Source of the DNA: Reticulitermes speratus
Taxonomy: Eukaryota; Arthropoda; Insecta; Blattodea; Rhinotermitidae
DNA length: 64,000 bases
Direction: 5' to 3'
NCBI GenBank assembly: GCA_021186555.1
Contig: JAJKFL010000042.1
Location: 42,011,980 to 42,075,979, forward strand
This document shows, piece by piece, positions 20,896 through 32,960 of the stretch. Below the pieces are notes generated by a model that was not told the DNA's origin, did not search any database, and saw only the letters and a program-made list of their open reading frames with translations. How positions within the stretch are numbered: position 1 is the first letter of the stretch; each line of letters starts with the position of its first letter. The translations under genes and the position numbers were made by a program.

Positions 20896-21579
20896 GTCTA
20901 TTTTTTTCTCTGAGGTTAGGGAACTTGTACCTGTTATGTGACTGTGATGTTTTGGATATACAGCTGCGTGGCTGTGGGTTATCCAAACTGTTAAACTTTA
21001 TTCAAAATATTTACACATGTTATTTGTTTAACGGAATCGGAGGAAGGGGTAGGCCTTTATGGGGTTGCTGCATGCGTTTGCTACTGTACTGTAGACGTTG
21101 GATCTGTTGGTTCGGAAATTGAGTGGAATATTGCACGCGATTTTGAGTAACGTGTATATCCTCGTGACCAGGACGGTCCGGCCGCGTGGATTCTATGTAG
21201 GAAGGCGTTGTCAGTAGAGGCGTATCCTCTTGACGCTTGTTCTTTGACCGAGACAGCGATCCATGCTGCTTAGTATTCGAATCACATGTTTAAAGAAGAA
21301 CGTATTCTTTCGTTTTATGTGTTTGCTATTAGTTTATCATACAGAAGTTAATAGGCATGAGCTCTTGTGCCTGTGAAAATATGTAAAGTTTATCACACGG
21401 TCTAGAATACATAAGGAAAAGGGCTGTTTTCACCCAATTAGTTTGGTGCACGGATGACCTACTGGCGATCCTTCGTGTGAATATGAGCGTCCAGCTTACT
21501 GGGCATTGTGTACAAAGTAAGAAAAACTGCGGCGTCTAAGGTGGACATATCCCTCTATCCGTTCTTCCGTGCTAAAATT
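20896..21579. other. Unassigned intron sequence
   Basis: No gene, SINE head or terminal repeat was seen. Confidence 0.4.
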
Positions 21580-21640
21580 CCATTTTAATATCATCCTCCC
21601 ACCTACGCGTAGGTCTTCGAAGTGGTCTCTTAAGGAATTA
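21580..21640 (-). repeat. LINE 3'-end fragment
   Basis: CATTTTAATATCATCCTCCC and GTAGGTCTTCGAAGTGGTCT complement the LGRPRRRWEDxIKM coding segment. Only about 60 bp survives. Confidence 0.65.
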
Positions 21641-21787
21641 CAATATATATAAATATGGTATATATATATTAAAGTAACTATGGTTTATTGACAGGGGATG
21701 GGAGAAACGCCTAAGTTAGCAACTTATTATAGGGACCGACTTTACCGAAATTTGAAGCGGATCGGGAGAAGAGAAAGAAATCGTGGC

Positions 21788-21808
21788 GGGGGGGGGGGGG
21801 GGGGGGGG
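21788..21808. repeat. Poly-G run of 21
   Basis: An uninterrupted G tract. Its length may be inaccurate in the assembly. Confidence 0.9.
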
Positions 21809-22300
21809 TTAGAAGGCTTGGTAGGTCATTCCGAGCTTGGAACTGATGCAAGTTCTAAACAATGGTCACTAGCCAGCGTGTTCAGTGAAGACTAATAATA
21901 GTACAAGTGGAGGTGGCAGACCATTGAGGCGCCTTATTTGGCGGGGGAGGGGTGAAGAAATAGCATCACTTTGTTAAACGGTTCCCAGGCCCGTCTGCTA
22001 GGCCTGATAACAGTAAGGTGAAACTGCAAATGTTAGAATTGTGAGAAATGCTGACTTGAAACAGGGATGGCGGTATGTTGAGTTTCTGATTAATTGTCTA
22101 GTGCATAATTTGGAAAGATAATTTGATGGATTTTAGAGCCAGGTTTTAAATTTGATAAATTTAAGTCGGCAGTGATGCGTGACAAGCATGCAGTAGCAAC
22201 ATGGAACTTGCGATCTTTCTCTTCATTGACTTGAAGAGACGGCAAAACCAAGACACCCTGTGTCGAGTTGGCCGGTCGCAGGACATTTGGTATAGGACAG
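21809..22300. other. Unassigned intron sequence
   Basis: Nothing recognisable was seen. Confidence 0.4.
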
Positions 22301-22660
22301 GACTGATCAAAAAGTATCCGGACTGTTTTCATTTGTCACACTGCGACGGGACTTTTCCAGAGCGTGTCTGGCCATGTTCCTGTATGTCCTCAATCGGCGA
22401 GACCTCACTGCAACCATTCAGTCTGACGCGGACGTCGCAAGGAAATGGTAGTGTTTGCGTCTTGCGTTGTATTCGAGATGTCCGAGCGTACGGAACGAGA
22501 CGTGTGTATCAAATTGTGCGCAGAACTCGAGGAAACGGGCACCGAGACCCGTACACGTAGCTGCACACTGGCTTACAGGCAGCAGTCTAAGAAAGAAAAG
22601 AAGATGGGTGTAATAGGTCGAAGAAAATCTGAATTCTCACAGCCTGAAGTGCGTTGAACA
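22301..22660 (+). pseudogene. mariner-like transposase N-terminal remnant
   Basis: TGATCAAAAAGTATCCGGAC at about 22304-22323 resembles the end of a Tc1/mariner element. From 22445 a frame reads MSERTERDVCIKLCAELEET, matching the start of mariner-family DNA-binding domains (MSERxEQRxCIKFCxKLxKT). The frame then loses similarity. The catalytic DDE domain is absent, so this is a 5' fragment of a dead element. Confidence 0.55.
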
Positions 22661-23518
22661 CCATCATCGAAGCATCGTGTTTATGTTTTTCTAACGTATA
22701 AAAGTATACAAACAATAAATTGAGTATTTTTAGAAGGTCGCTATTGATGAATCTATGTTTGTTTGGACACGGTCCCCTGCAGAGGCAAGTAATGCATCAC
22801 TCTTGATCACAACGTGATTTGAAAGCCAACAACAGATAATGCACGCACCATGTGGGTGGAGACACGACTGGAATCACGATAATACTCTTAGCCACCACAC
22901 GATCTCTTCTTCGGAGGAGATTTATGGCTTTCATGGTGGCTCAATCTTTGACTTTAATTTGGATCGGATCAGTCGCAACAAGCTGATGCCATGAACGATA
23001 TTTTCCACATTTAAAACTTTAAAGCCCAGTGGTAACTATGTGGACCGCCCGCTTGAATATTCAAAGGCTCAGTATTTTGCCCACACGCTGTATGTATGTG
23101 TTTCGTATGGTTTTTGCAAAGGACAGGAATTGTTTCCTTTGACATCATTAACTGCCCTGTTTTTAAAATGGAGACTTTCTGTAGTAAAGATCAATCGATT
23201 AATGATGAATAGGGAAGTAATCTGAGGATTCTGCGCTGTGCAGCCGGTAATATAAGATATCCTGACGTTTCGAATGAAAATGTTATGGGTATCGTACGAA
23301 ATAAATGCATTCTGTAGGAACAATGCAGTTTCTTAATGTTGCATTTAATGCGCGTATAGTAACTACTTCGTTTTAAAGGGGCCGAAATCGTTGGGTTATT
23401 ACAAATTTTGACTCCGCAGGAACGTTGGCCGTATAAGATACATGTCGTGGCCTAGTTTAAGGTGCCATCTTGGCATCTTCCTGCAGCAACAAAGACCACG
23501 AAGGACTAAATTAATGAA
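22661..23518. other. Unassigned intron sequence
   Basis: No gene or clear repeat was recognised. Confidence 0.4.
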
Positions 23519-23910
23519 GACCAGCTGTTGGCCAAGTTTCGCGGTTTCGATCCCGACCGAGGGCGATGGATTTTTAAGGGTAATAAAAATCCGGAGCACC
23601 ACTTTCTTCGGAGGGGAAGTAAAGCCGTCGGTCCATGTCGTAGATTTACGGCATGTAAAAGAACCTTCGGGCATGAATAGAACTAGTAGTGTCCGTAAGC
23701 AAAATTCAAGCGGCCATTTCTCACCCAAGTCTCCTGACTGCCTGCCAGATGGCTCTGGCAGTCTCATCAGGATCGAGCAAAAACTTGTGCGGTCAGTGAG
23801 CCGGTCACTTACTACAGAATGCACACTTACCGACCTTCGGGATGAAATCCCAAAAGAAGGAGGCTTTGGCCCACCCCGGGCTGTAACGCCATGGAAGAAG
23901 AAGAAGAAGA
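23519..23910 (+). repeat. tRNA-derived SINE, family E, longest copy
   Basis: It begins within the tRNA-like head just before a B box (GGTTTCGATCCCGACCG). It continues with GGTAATAAAAATCCGGAGCA, the CTGCCTGCCAGATGGCTCTG block, and a 3' part CGGGATGAAATCCC, CACCCCGGGCTGTAACGCC, ending in (GAA)n. Two overlapping open frames of more than 180 codons on opposite strands run across it. Because the same sequence is a SINE elsewhere in the window, neither is taken as a gene. Confidence 0.85.
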
Positions 23911-24732
23911 TGAAGTTGTTGGCGAAGATTCGTAAAGTATATCGAATACTGTACAGGCCAGTTACAACATTGTTAACGGGCTTCATTTAATATCACAGTC
24001 GGCTTAAGGTTCTTGTGGCCGTGAATATAGACAATTTTGTCTTATACGACGTGACGCCGTGTAGTTTGATCTATAGGTGTCAACATCAGAGGAATATTTC
24101 CCCTACATCTCTAGGGTTGAAGAATACTTGCTACCGAAGGTAGACGCAGTAGGTTTTTCTGAAACCGTGGTACATGGCCTCACATCCCATAAGTCAGTAG
24201 TCTTCGCTGTATTAGACTGCATTATTGCACCGATGGCTGTTTAACGTGGTCTGTAGTTGATAGCAATAAATCTGGAAACTGGCGATGGTATGAGAGACTC
24301 AGCGTGTACATGTAGACATGGAGAAAATTCCTCGAGAGGCACATAAAATGAATCAAATACTGCTTTCTGTCTTAATAAAGAATAACGCCTACATTCCTAG
24401 TAGTATGATGAAGAGAAGATTATGGTTGTGGCCAAGAGAATTACATCGCGATGTCTTCACTGCCGCTTGGTTGCTAAAGTATGTCGTTATTTCTGGTTCT
24501 GCCGTGTGTGTTTATTTAGTGAATGTTCTTATAGTATAATGGTAATGAATCGGTTCGCAAATGTACAGCATTTGAAGCACTTAGAAAAGAGAGTATCAGA
24601 TAACAAAGAGTTAACTTAATAACTCATAATAGCTTGCTTTCCTGTATCGTATATTTCTAGCCCAACAAATGTACTGTCACTGTAGTTTTGTTATTGATAT
24701 TTTGTTTTTATGGAGACCTGATTACGTAGGTG
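23911..24732. other. Unassigned intron sequence with a possible decayed inverted-repeat element
   Basis: At about 24050-24200, GACGTGACGCCGTGTAG faces GGCCTCACATCCCATAAG, as in the outer ends of the hammerhead-like inverted-repeat family. The inner motif is too eroded to call. Confidence 0.35.
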
Positions 24733-24913
24733 CAATATGCCAGAGGTGCAAAACTCCTGGACGCCAGGTCACCCGGCCCTCTAAATTTTGTAATTTGGCG
24801 CCTAATATTTGGGGGGTCCTCAGTACCGAACTTGATTCACTTCACACTTCTGACGCCTAGTATTTTGAGGTGGCTTCTAGGTTTTTGGAAAATTTTTGTA
24901 CCCCTGTTCTTAC
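24733..24913. mobile_element. hAT-like miniature element, diverged copy
   Basis: Ends CAGAGGTGCAAAA (24741) and TTTTTGTACCCCTG (to 24905) are imperfect inverted repeats. Internal GACGCC/GGCGCC and CTAAATTTTG segments match the better-preserved copy at 26497-26660 in inverted order. The 8-bp flanks no longer match. Confidence 0.55.
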
Positions 24914-25439
24914 GTATACGTTACGTTCATCGTATTTCACTACAAAATTTCGCATCGTCGGTATACGTATGTAATTGTTGAGTTATAATCAATACGTCGT
25001 ACGTGTACCAGTAGGTATCTTAATGTTCTGTCTCCATACCTAAATTTGATATGCTTAGCCTCAGTGGTTATTTTCTTGTCGCCGTCAGATCGAAAGTTAA
25101 GACACAGTTGTTACGTGGCCACCATATTTTTATTGTACATCATGCATAGACATTACCGTAACAAAGTCGTGTACTTTTCATTACCTATATCGGGGTTCCA
25201 AAGTAAGTGGAGCAAGTATCCTGTGACAGGTCAGCTCCTCTGACATGACTGTGTTGGTGATTGCACTAATTGAAAAATACGACGGTGCTGTGTCTGAAAT
25301 TGCAAGACGTTCATACCAAATTTTATAAGAATCCGTCGACTGGTTAAAACAAATTGAAAGGGGAGGACACCCACAGAATGCAAGGCGCTGTAATGAGCCT
25401 CTGGCTTTCATTTAATGGAAGGGAAGTGGACCTAAAATT

Positions 25440-25620
25440 ACTTTCACGGTCAAATGATACAGAAGAGAAAGTAACAGGACCTTGCAGAAAATTGCATAGT
25501 AAGGAGCTTCATAATTATTACTCTTTGTGCGATATTAGGACTGTCAAATAGAGGAGGTCGAGGTGGTTGGAACATGTAGCACGTATCAGAGACAATGAGG
25601 ATTGCTCACTAATATTTCAC
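25440..25620 (+). pseudogene. LINE reverse transcriptase C-terminal fragment
   Basis: Translation EEKVTGPCRKLHSKELHNYY, then after a stop RSRWLEHVARIRDNE, matches VTGxWRKLHNEELHNLY and MRWAGHVARM of the insect LINE. Stop codons and missing catalytic motifs mark it as dead. Confidence 0.75.
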
Positions 25621-25649
25621 TGGTGATATAAAGGTAACACAGGATAGAA

Positions 25650-25735
25650 CAGCATCTTGAAGATGGAGGTAATACATTTCTCCAAAATGTCAGTAACCAC
25701 CTACCAGACTACACGGTGTCATAACTCAGAAGATC
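25650..25735 (+). ncRNA. Hammerhead-like motif, decayed
   Basis: TTGAAGAT (25656-25663), GGAG...CTCC pairing around a loop, then AAAATGTCAGTAACC in place of GAAACGTCGGTAA. The outer ACACGGTGTCATAACTCAGAAG end fits the family. Core positions are mutated. Confidence 0.4.
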
Positions 25736-26227
25736 TCAATATTAATCCTCCTTGCGGTGAAATCATCTCATGTCATACACCTTCGGTCTTTGTTAGGCGA
25801 GGGCTTTTGTGCGGCTGTTGCTGCAGCATTTCTCTTGCCACACGGTGCCGTAAATCCCGAATGGCTTTACACAAGCTCACGAGTTGCTGAGAGTACACCA
25901 TAGCTGTACTTGTTGCTAAGCGACAGGTGAGTTACATAAATCTGCCTGACTTCATTGTCCCAGCTGGTTTTACTTTATTCGCTTTATGTGTAGTGGGATG
26001 CAAGACAGAGAAGTTTTCGATAATCACATTATTTCGATATATCGATAAGGTTTGTTTGTAGAATTATCATATAACAGGGCTACGTAGGTCTTGAAAGATA
26101 GGTCAGTGAGTTTTGAAGTTTCCACGGAGGTGAAAATGTAGCAATTTTCTGTTTATGACAATATATATTCTGGTGGTGGTGAGCAACGAAGTCTTACTCT
26201 TATGTCGACTCGCAAAATATAGAAGTT

Positions 26228-26310
26228 CTGCCCTTAAGATGGAGGCAGTATATTCTTTCGAAACTCTAGTAACCACCTACCAGGGTATACGGTGTTGTGA
26301 AACAGTAGGC
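26228..26310 (+). ncRNA. Hammerhead-like motif, decayed
   Basis: CTTAAGATGGAG, then TTTCGAAACTCTAGTAACCA and TACGGTGTTGTGAAACAG align with the 25.65 kb copy. GAAAC is kept, CTGANGA is damaged and stem II is eroded. Confidence 0.35.
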
Positions 26311-26488
26311 CTAAATCTGTAAGATGCAGTAAATTGTAGGTGAATGGTGGTGAATGATTTGTGCTTTATTTAGTTCTAAATATCGTGTAAACTTGTATCG
26401 TCTACTGCTTATATATATATAGAACTTTGAATGAACTGTAAGGTTAGTGCGAGTATTTGGGGGAAACCCAGGGTGAACTGCGAACATG

Positions 26489-26668
26489 TTTTAACCCAGG
26501 GGTGCACAAATTGTCCAAACATCTGGGAGCCACCTCAAAATTCTAGGCGCCAGGCGGGTGACATGAAAAAGTTCCGTACTGAAGTCGCATAAATATTAGG
26601 AGCCACCACACAAAATTTAGTCGCCTGTGCGACCTGGCTCCCGGGATTTGTGCACCCCTGTTCTAACC
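26489..26668. mobile_element. hAT-like miniature element with target duplication
   Basis: Terminal inverted repeats CAGGGGTGCACAAA (26497-26510) and TTTGTGCACCCCTG (26647-26660) are perfect over 14 bp. The flanks TTTTAACC and TTCTAACC form an 8-bp target duplication with one mismatch, as expected for hAT transposition. At 164 bp it has no coding capacity and depends on a transposase in trans. Confidence 0.88.
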
Positions 26669-28589
26669 ATGTAGTTGCGTAATACAATAACAGCGTGTTA
26701 GTCTGCTTCGACCAGCTTTTTCTTTTAAATAACGTTTTATCGGTGAAGCTAGACAGAGGTGCAATTTCCTCACGTGCCTAAGCAACGCACCATCTACTTA
26801 TACAGGGACATTGTTTCATATATGCAATAGCTGCAATCATCACTCCACTCAGAACGTTTGGCGTGACGGCCGGTAGCGCAGGCCTCGCCGCTATTTCAGT
26901 TTTGCTGTCTGTCAAAAGAGTGCCTGCCTTTTAGTTCCACGTATTGCAGTTAGTATCATATTTATCTCATTTAAGGAAGGTGCTGATAACGTTTTCCTTC
27001 TGCTCGCAATCACGCTTTATATCTGACAAACACCATGTTCATTGCACTTCGAAGCTTTATAATTTAAGCGAGCCGGCGGGAAGTAACTAGTGGCAGTTGC
27101 TAGATAAAATAATGTCCTATACGAGGCAGTGAAGGGAAAGCTCTGCGCATTTCTAAAGTTGAAAAGGCTGCAGGTGACTGCTCACAGGCACAATCTGGCG
27201 GCTTTACTGCCAACGAAAGAGCTTAAGGAACCGACTGGATAGGAGATTGGGTAGAGTGCAGATGTGGTTAGGGCGTAAATGCGACAAGAACATTTTCTGA
27301 ATGTGCTTGAATGCTTGACACCATTCAGTTCAGAAAAAGCAGGTGCCCGTTTTATGTCATTCCTGAATTTCTCTAGCATGTCTGAGGAAAAACGTAAGCA
27401 ATTACCGTATTTCCCGCCCAAGACGCATTCTTTCTTAAAAATGTCCCCCCAAATCACCCTGCCTCTTACCACCGGAAGGTGTTGTAGACTGTTGAATTTG
27501 TAAAAAATATCTTGCGAATTTTTGGGTACGTCTTATCCCTTGTAGCGTTCAATGAGGCGGGAAAGACTGTATATTAGAACAGGCGGTAGATGGGAGGAGT
27601 TCAGACCGGGTATATATATATAAGGTAAGTCTGCGACGTTACTGTTATGCCTTCTTATTCTACATGATGTGTGTACAGAAACTAAGGAGAAACACGAATC
27701 AATTCGGTGAATAGGTAACTCGGCAGAGATTAGAACTGAGGAACTCGCGAAGCAAAGCAAGGATTTTGACTGCTTCATTGTGACAGTCTGTTTAGCATTT
27801 GATGTGTCAGTTGGTGGTCCTATGCAAACAGAAAGCGTCGTGTGATTGCTAGTGATCCGTAAAGAGATTAGAATTTGGCAGAAAGAGCGAACAGAAAATA
27901 ATGTCGCAACCTGCGATTCCCAGCATGTGTCCAAAAACATACACACAACAAAACATGAAATTACGAATTGTGGTCAGTAGCTGTTTTTACCAGTGCTATG
28001 CTGGAATTCAAACAAGGTGGCCTGTGGCCGTTATTTGCTACGTAGCAAAAACTATCGTGTGACATGATTTTACACTTCAAAGCACAGTAGTTTCTGTATG
28101 TACCGACTCCATCATCATCAGCATCATTATCATCAGGGTTTTATGGAGACGGAGACGGTCCTGAAAATTTGGTTTATTTGGAGGACCTGACGCGGGAAAT
28201 TTTTGTTGAATTTAGACACCTTGAACACTTCAAGCTATATTGTGCTCTGTATTTATGTATTATTCTAAGAGAAATAGCATTTGCCGATGCAGCCCCAGTG
28301 TGATTCCTGTGAGGAAGGAATTGATTTGTAAAATGCTATGTAGTTGAATTTCAGCGTTAAAGAAGTTAGACCACTCAGGGTAACAATGAGTAGTTTCACC
28401 GCCCTCTTTCTCTCGCGGCTTTCACAATATATAATAATAATAATTATGTATTAAAAAGTTTCATTTTGTTTTTTTCGGTGTAGTTGAATGTTACCGTCCT
28501 TTGAAATATGGAAGACCGATTAGCCTACTTCAGGCTCCCGCTTTCCACAAACAAGCTACATATTAGTATTTCCGATCTTCAGTTACGAA
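26669..28589. other. Unassigned intron sequence with a possible Tigger-like remnant
   Basis: TACCGTATTTCCCGCCCAAG (27405-27424) and TTGGGTACGTCTTATCCC (27521-27538) resemble inverted ends of a pogo/Tigger miniature element but are weak. The 137-codon minus-strand frame at 27533-27946 shows no domain. Confidence 0.35.
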
Positions 28590-28800
28590 CATTCAGGTCT
28601 TTTCGCGATATTATGCCGCGTCAATTGGTAAATTGGTAATAGTCTGGAAGTATCCTAATGCTCTCATCTTCAGGGCCAAGCTGTTCAAGAACTGTTTTGT
28701 GTGTGAGATTAAGGTACTATGATTATTTGACGCGCCAGTACCTATTTACCAATCAGGACGGCATAACATCCCAGAAAACTTTAATCTTCAGCAACAGCGC
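28590..28800. mobile_element. Inverted-repeat element with decayed hammerhead-like motif
   Basis: The left TATTATGCCGCGTCAATTGG and right CAATCAGGACGGCATAACAT are complementary outer ends. The minus strand shows CCCTGAAGATGAGAG, an intact CTGAAGA core, but the GAAAC side is lost. Confidence 0.5.
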
Positions 28801-28831
28801 TGTGGCACCTTCAAATGTCACATTTTTTTTT

Positions 28832-29050
28832 TATTGAAGGGCTCCGTTGCAGATGCTACGGACGCACCGCAGCTTTGAAGGCTTATTGTGCAACCGTATG
28901 AGAAAGATGATGAAGATGAGGTATTTTCTGCTTTTCCGTTTTAAGGGAGCACCGGTTCAGTGATACTGACAGGGGAAAACCGAAGTACTTGAAGAAAAAC
29001 CTGTACCAGTGCCACTTTGTCCACCAAAAATCCCACATGGGCCGACTAAT
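28832..29050 (-). repeat. SINE family A, tRNA head missing
   Basis: It carries TTGAAGGGCTCCGTTGCAGA, GGCTTATTGTGCAACCGTA, GGGAGCACCGGTTCAGTGAT and CACTTTGTCCACC, and stops just before the tRNA-derived head, which is 5' on the minus strand. It is a 5'-truncated insertion. Confidence 0.82.
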
Positions 29051-29689
29051 GTCGCATGTTTAGTTATAGGATATCTAACGGCACGCACGAAGTGGCGCAC
29101 TTGTTCACTGTGCTGCTAATGCATTTTACTGCTGACTTTTATATTTTGGATTGCAATGCAAGACGGTCAGTTTCAAAGCGAAGCTCTTGTGACGTCACAG
29201 TCTTTAGTTCCGTCTGTCCCGCGCGACAATAATCACATTCCTCCCTTACATTTGAAGCCTAGTACACATCGTTTGGCATCGTGTTAGCTGTACTGTGTTG
29301 CTCTCGCCGTCAGATGTTTCCATATATCCCGGATACGGATGATCTCTTCTCCCAAATGAAGAAAGGCGATGCTACTGTAAATTCTTTGGGAACACCCGCT
29401 TGCTAGATTGCCAAGATACGCGATGACGTATTGGATTGGAGACTTCATGGTGTGTTATGGTAACAAGTCCTGACCCTCTGACACTAGCAAGAGTCGTGCA
29501 GTCGCCGATACTGCAGCGGTCATGGGGAGCGAGTATAGACAGTTCAATAACTTATTCAGCCTATTCATAGCGAGTTCACACACTTATTTGTTTTTTATTT
29601 AACGACGCTGTCTGTAGCTTAGAGTACGTAATATTAAATGGTAGGATGATGAGCGCATAATAAATTTATAAGCAATTTGAATTAGTCTC

Positions 29690-29835
29690 AGTCTTTGACT
29701 TGGGAAGGAGAGAGTGAAGAGAAGCTCCATGACCCTCAGTCCCGTCGTAGATGTCACGGACTGGATTCGAACCAGGTCCTTTGTCGAATGCAGAGGAGTG
29801 CTGTCCACTGTACCTCGAGACTCTGTGAGATGATA
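29690..29835 (-). repeat. tRNA-derived SINE remnant (separate family)
   Basis: The minus-strand head GTCTCGAGGTACAGTGGACA has an intact B box CTGGTTCGAATCCAG, followed by GTGACATCTACGACGGGACT. There is no second copy in this window. The body does not look like families A-E. Confidence 0.55.
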
Positions 29836-31353
29836 TTAAAGTGGCTGCGACGCCATCATACTCGTATGACAGTGTTAACGTAATATGCATGCTTTAATCC
29901 ACGGCGTCTCCGGCTATGATTTCCATAGATACACCTTCAGTTGATTCGTTCGTGTATATTATAGTCATAGGGATACTATGAAACCACAATTGCACTGAAT
30001 GTTTATTCTTTGAATTTTAAAAAGTTCTTCGGAGGTATCTCAATAGATGGTATCGGCAACGTAGGAAGTTACAATGCCGATCGAAGCGTAGGTACCTCGT
30101 TACCTCTTTGACTGCTTCATAACGGTAAGTGCCACCTGGCGTAACCATTATCAACTACTCACTCACTGATTCGCGTATTCACAAACTAAGCGCATTATGT
30201 AAGGTTGGTTGTACGAGTGTGTTCAATTGTCACCGTAGAATGAGAACCTGACATTGTATGGACATCGTGTTATGCGTGTGGCCACAAAAGAACAGCTATA
30301 AAAAGTTACAGTGAATATCTATATTGCAGATTTTGTTAACTCGCACTCGGTCATTCCTTCCAGATGGACTTGTTTATTTCAGAATATGGTGTTTGCACTG
30401 GGACATTGTAAACCTCTCAGTGTAACCGAGTATCTGCGACCACTCTTATGCAGACCGGTGACAAGTCGTAGCGGCTTGCGTTTGATGTGTGCTCTTGCAA
30501 TTTGCAATAAGTTTTAAAAGCGGACGGCTGATATTAATCTAATATTATCTTATCATTAGCATAATAATGTATGTAAGTAGTGATATGGTGTGACTGCTTC
30601 GTGTGTGCTCAAGCAATCAATTCGACAAGTGTCACTGCCAATTAAATTAATATCAACCATAACGCTTCGTGCTATGCTCATTAGGCTTATTACTTCATTA
30701 TAATTCTGATATCGCCAAAAACGCTGGATCATGTTGACTTGCATTACAGTTTAGAGGTGGTTGTCATAACCGATTAATTTTGAACTTATGTTACTATGCT
30801 GTATCAATTGCAAAAGTTACATACTTTCAAAGAGGCTCATATGTGTCAAATATGAATAAAATATTCTCATGTGACTAATTTCGTAGAGTGTTTTCTTGAT
30901 AATCCGACAGTCGCGTCTAGTCAACCGACTTTGCGATGGAACTTTGCCGGCGACTAACCCTCTGAACGATGACACCGACGTCTGAGGCAGCGTCGTTCCA
31001 CCAGTGCTCCATACTCTTACCTTCATCTACCGCCGATGCTATGCACCTAATCTTAGCAACTAACAGCGTCGTTGTATAAAAATCACACCCACGGGGACCG
31101 ATACTGTCCCAGAAACCTTGTGATTTAATTTTCTTTTTAAACGCGGGACGATGGACAGTGGTCAGGGAATGAATAATGCCAAACACTAATTACTGTTTTA
31201 CACAATTCATGCTTATCATGTCTCGGCTGTGTTAAATCACGTTACCTATGCTACAACTGTACTGCATCGTAGTTGGGTAAAGGTCTAACAATGGAAGAGG
31301 CATATTCCCTTAAACATAAAAGTAAGGATTTCTTTATTCCACGACCTGAAGTC
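29836..31353. other. Unassigned intron sequence with SINE scraps
   Basis: GCCGGCGACTAACCCTCTGA at about 30948 is a family A head scrap on the minus strand. TCGTTCCACCAGTGCTCCAT through ACAGCGTCGTTG (30990-31075) is a family A 3' tail on the plus strand. Nothing else was recognised. Confidence 0.4.
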
Positions 31354-31691
31354 ATATAGGCCAGCGGTCGCCAACCATTCGGACCTCACGGACCACTAAA
31401 CTCACAATTTTGAATCCCGCGGACCACTAACATGAATTTTTTTAAAAAGGTACAAACATCTATAAAATAATGATCATAAAAGTTCCATTTTATTAATATA
31501 AAATGCACTTGTTTATTATAACAAAATTATTAGTGTGATATTAATATATAATGAATATACTGAATATAATGAAACAGTATAATAAACATAAAAATTGCAA
31601 ATAATGTCCAAATTTCTCCACGGACCACCAAAATTTTTTCGCGGACCATCAGTGGTCCGCGGACCACCGGTTGGCGACCGCTGATATAGGC
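31354..31691. mobile_element. hAT-like miniature element, perfect ends and target duplication
   Basis: The ends CAGCGGTCGCCAACC (31362-31376) and GGTTGGCGACCGCTG (31669-31683) are perfect 15-bp inverted repeats. ATATAGGC occurs immediately outside both ends, an exact 8-bp target duplication. Subterminal GGACCAC/GTGGTCC motifs repeat on both sides, resembling transposase-binding sites. The 322-bp element has an AT-rich middle and no coding frame. Confidence 0.93.
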
Positions 31692-31957
31692 GATTGGAAT
31701 TATAGCTCCACTGATTCATAACCTCGGCGCTAGATGGAGGTGCACGCTCAGCTTCACCTCCCGGCCTCTTTAACTCTGGGGCAAAAATCCTTGGCACCGC
31801 TTGAATAGGAGGATGAGTGGCCCCAGAGCCGGTCTTCATGCTTTGAAGGAAGGAAACATTTCTTGGTCCTGCGGGGAATAGAACCGTAATTTCTAGGTCG
31901 TCGAGCTCGTAGCCCTGTCTCTATACCAACTGAGCTACCCCGGCTGCACGGAGATAT
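31692..31957 (-). repeat. tRNA-derived SINE, family B
   Basis: The minus-strand head GCCGGGGTAGCTCAGTTGGT (A box), with B-box region ACGGTTCTATTCCCCG. The body includes CACTCATCCTCCTATTCAAG and AAAGAGGCCGGGAGGTGAAG, and the tail GGAGCTATAATTCC. It abuts the target duplication of the hAT-like element. Confidence 0.85.
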
Positions 31958-32024
31958 ATTTACATAAAACAATTTTAAAGTGCGTTAACCATTTGATGAA
32001 GTTCATCTAAATAATAAAAAAGGG

Positions 32025-32135
32025 TACAGGAAAGGTAAAGTTGTCCCTGTCCTTGCCGTAAAGACATAGAGGGGGAGCAGAGGTATAACTCCACTCATTC
32101 TTAACGTCGGCAGTAGAAGGCGGTGAGATCGAACA
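32025..32135 (-). repeat. SINE family B, 3' tail only
   Basis: AAAGGTAAAGTTGTCCCTGT and GAGGTATAACTCCACTCATT followed by a GTCGGCAGTAGAAGG block are the family B 3' end. The rest is absent, as expected from 5' truncation. Confidence 0.7.
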
Positions 32136-32804
32136 ACGTATGTCTATTTAGTTCGAACCTCACGGTAAACACATTCCTTCACTTCTGCAAAGACCAACCA
32201 GTTAACGCTGTTGAGGGAATTCCTGTTTGTTTCGGCAATCCTACGAAACGCATGGATACACTGTGTGGGCAAAGTAGGCCTACAGCAGGTGGAGGGCCTA
32301 CACACACATGTTGTAAGCACTGTGCTTTAAAGGTTTAAATGATGTCGCAGCCATTGCTAAGCATTCCTTTGCCTCCAGCTGCGACATAATATACCTCCTT
32401 TTTATGACCTGAACTGTTGGTCCAGTGTTCCAAGGGATTTCGGCTGGGTGAGGTTTGATGTCCACAGTAACAACCACAACATTTCATTGTTTTATGTTGT
32501 CTTGTAAAAGTTTCGTGTAGTCGGATAATGGTGAGAGGGCTGGAGCCTGTTGGTTTAGTATCAAATTAAATATTTGGCTTACTAGAAAAGCTGCCCGTTT
32601 GGCAGGCGTCATCCATTCCTCATTTAATTACCCTGCTAGTATGAAAACTTACTCCATGGCATGGAGGCCATCCTGAGTCGCTTCGATGGTCGGGAAATCG
32701 TTCGTCTTTAAGGAACTCGCAATCCCTTTACCGTGTGCACAACAGCCGGCCACTCCACCTGCTCTAAACCAGATGAGTGCAGCCCACATCCTCAGTACTT
32801 ATTC

Positions 32805-32960
32805 CTCCGTTATTTATTTTAGTATTATCTTACCGCCTGCTCGTACATCTACGAAGGAACGTCTTTCATTGAGGCTCCCCAACAAACATTGTAGGTGTGT
32901 GTGCATATGTCCCGGTCGTGTAACATGGTCCAACCATTTCTTCCTCCATATTTTAATTTT
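32805..32960 (-). repeat. LINE 3'-end fragment, diverged
   Basis: TTAGTATTATCTTACCGCCT and ACGTCTTTCATTGAGGCTCC correspond to the complement of the RWEDNIKM coding region and the part just upstream of it, with many changes. Confidence 0.45.

Noticed and set aside
23399-23990. Overlapping open frames of about 195 and 182 codons on opposite strands
   Set aside because: Both run through a family E SINE that recurs at 1-292 and 11470-11843. They are repeat by-products.
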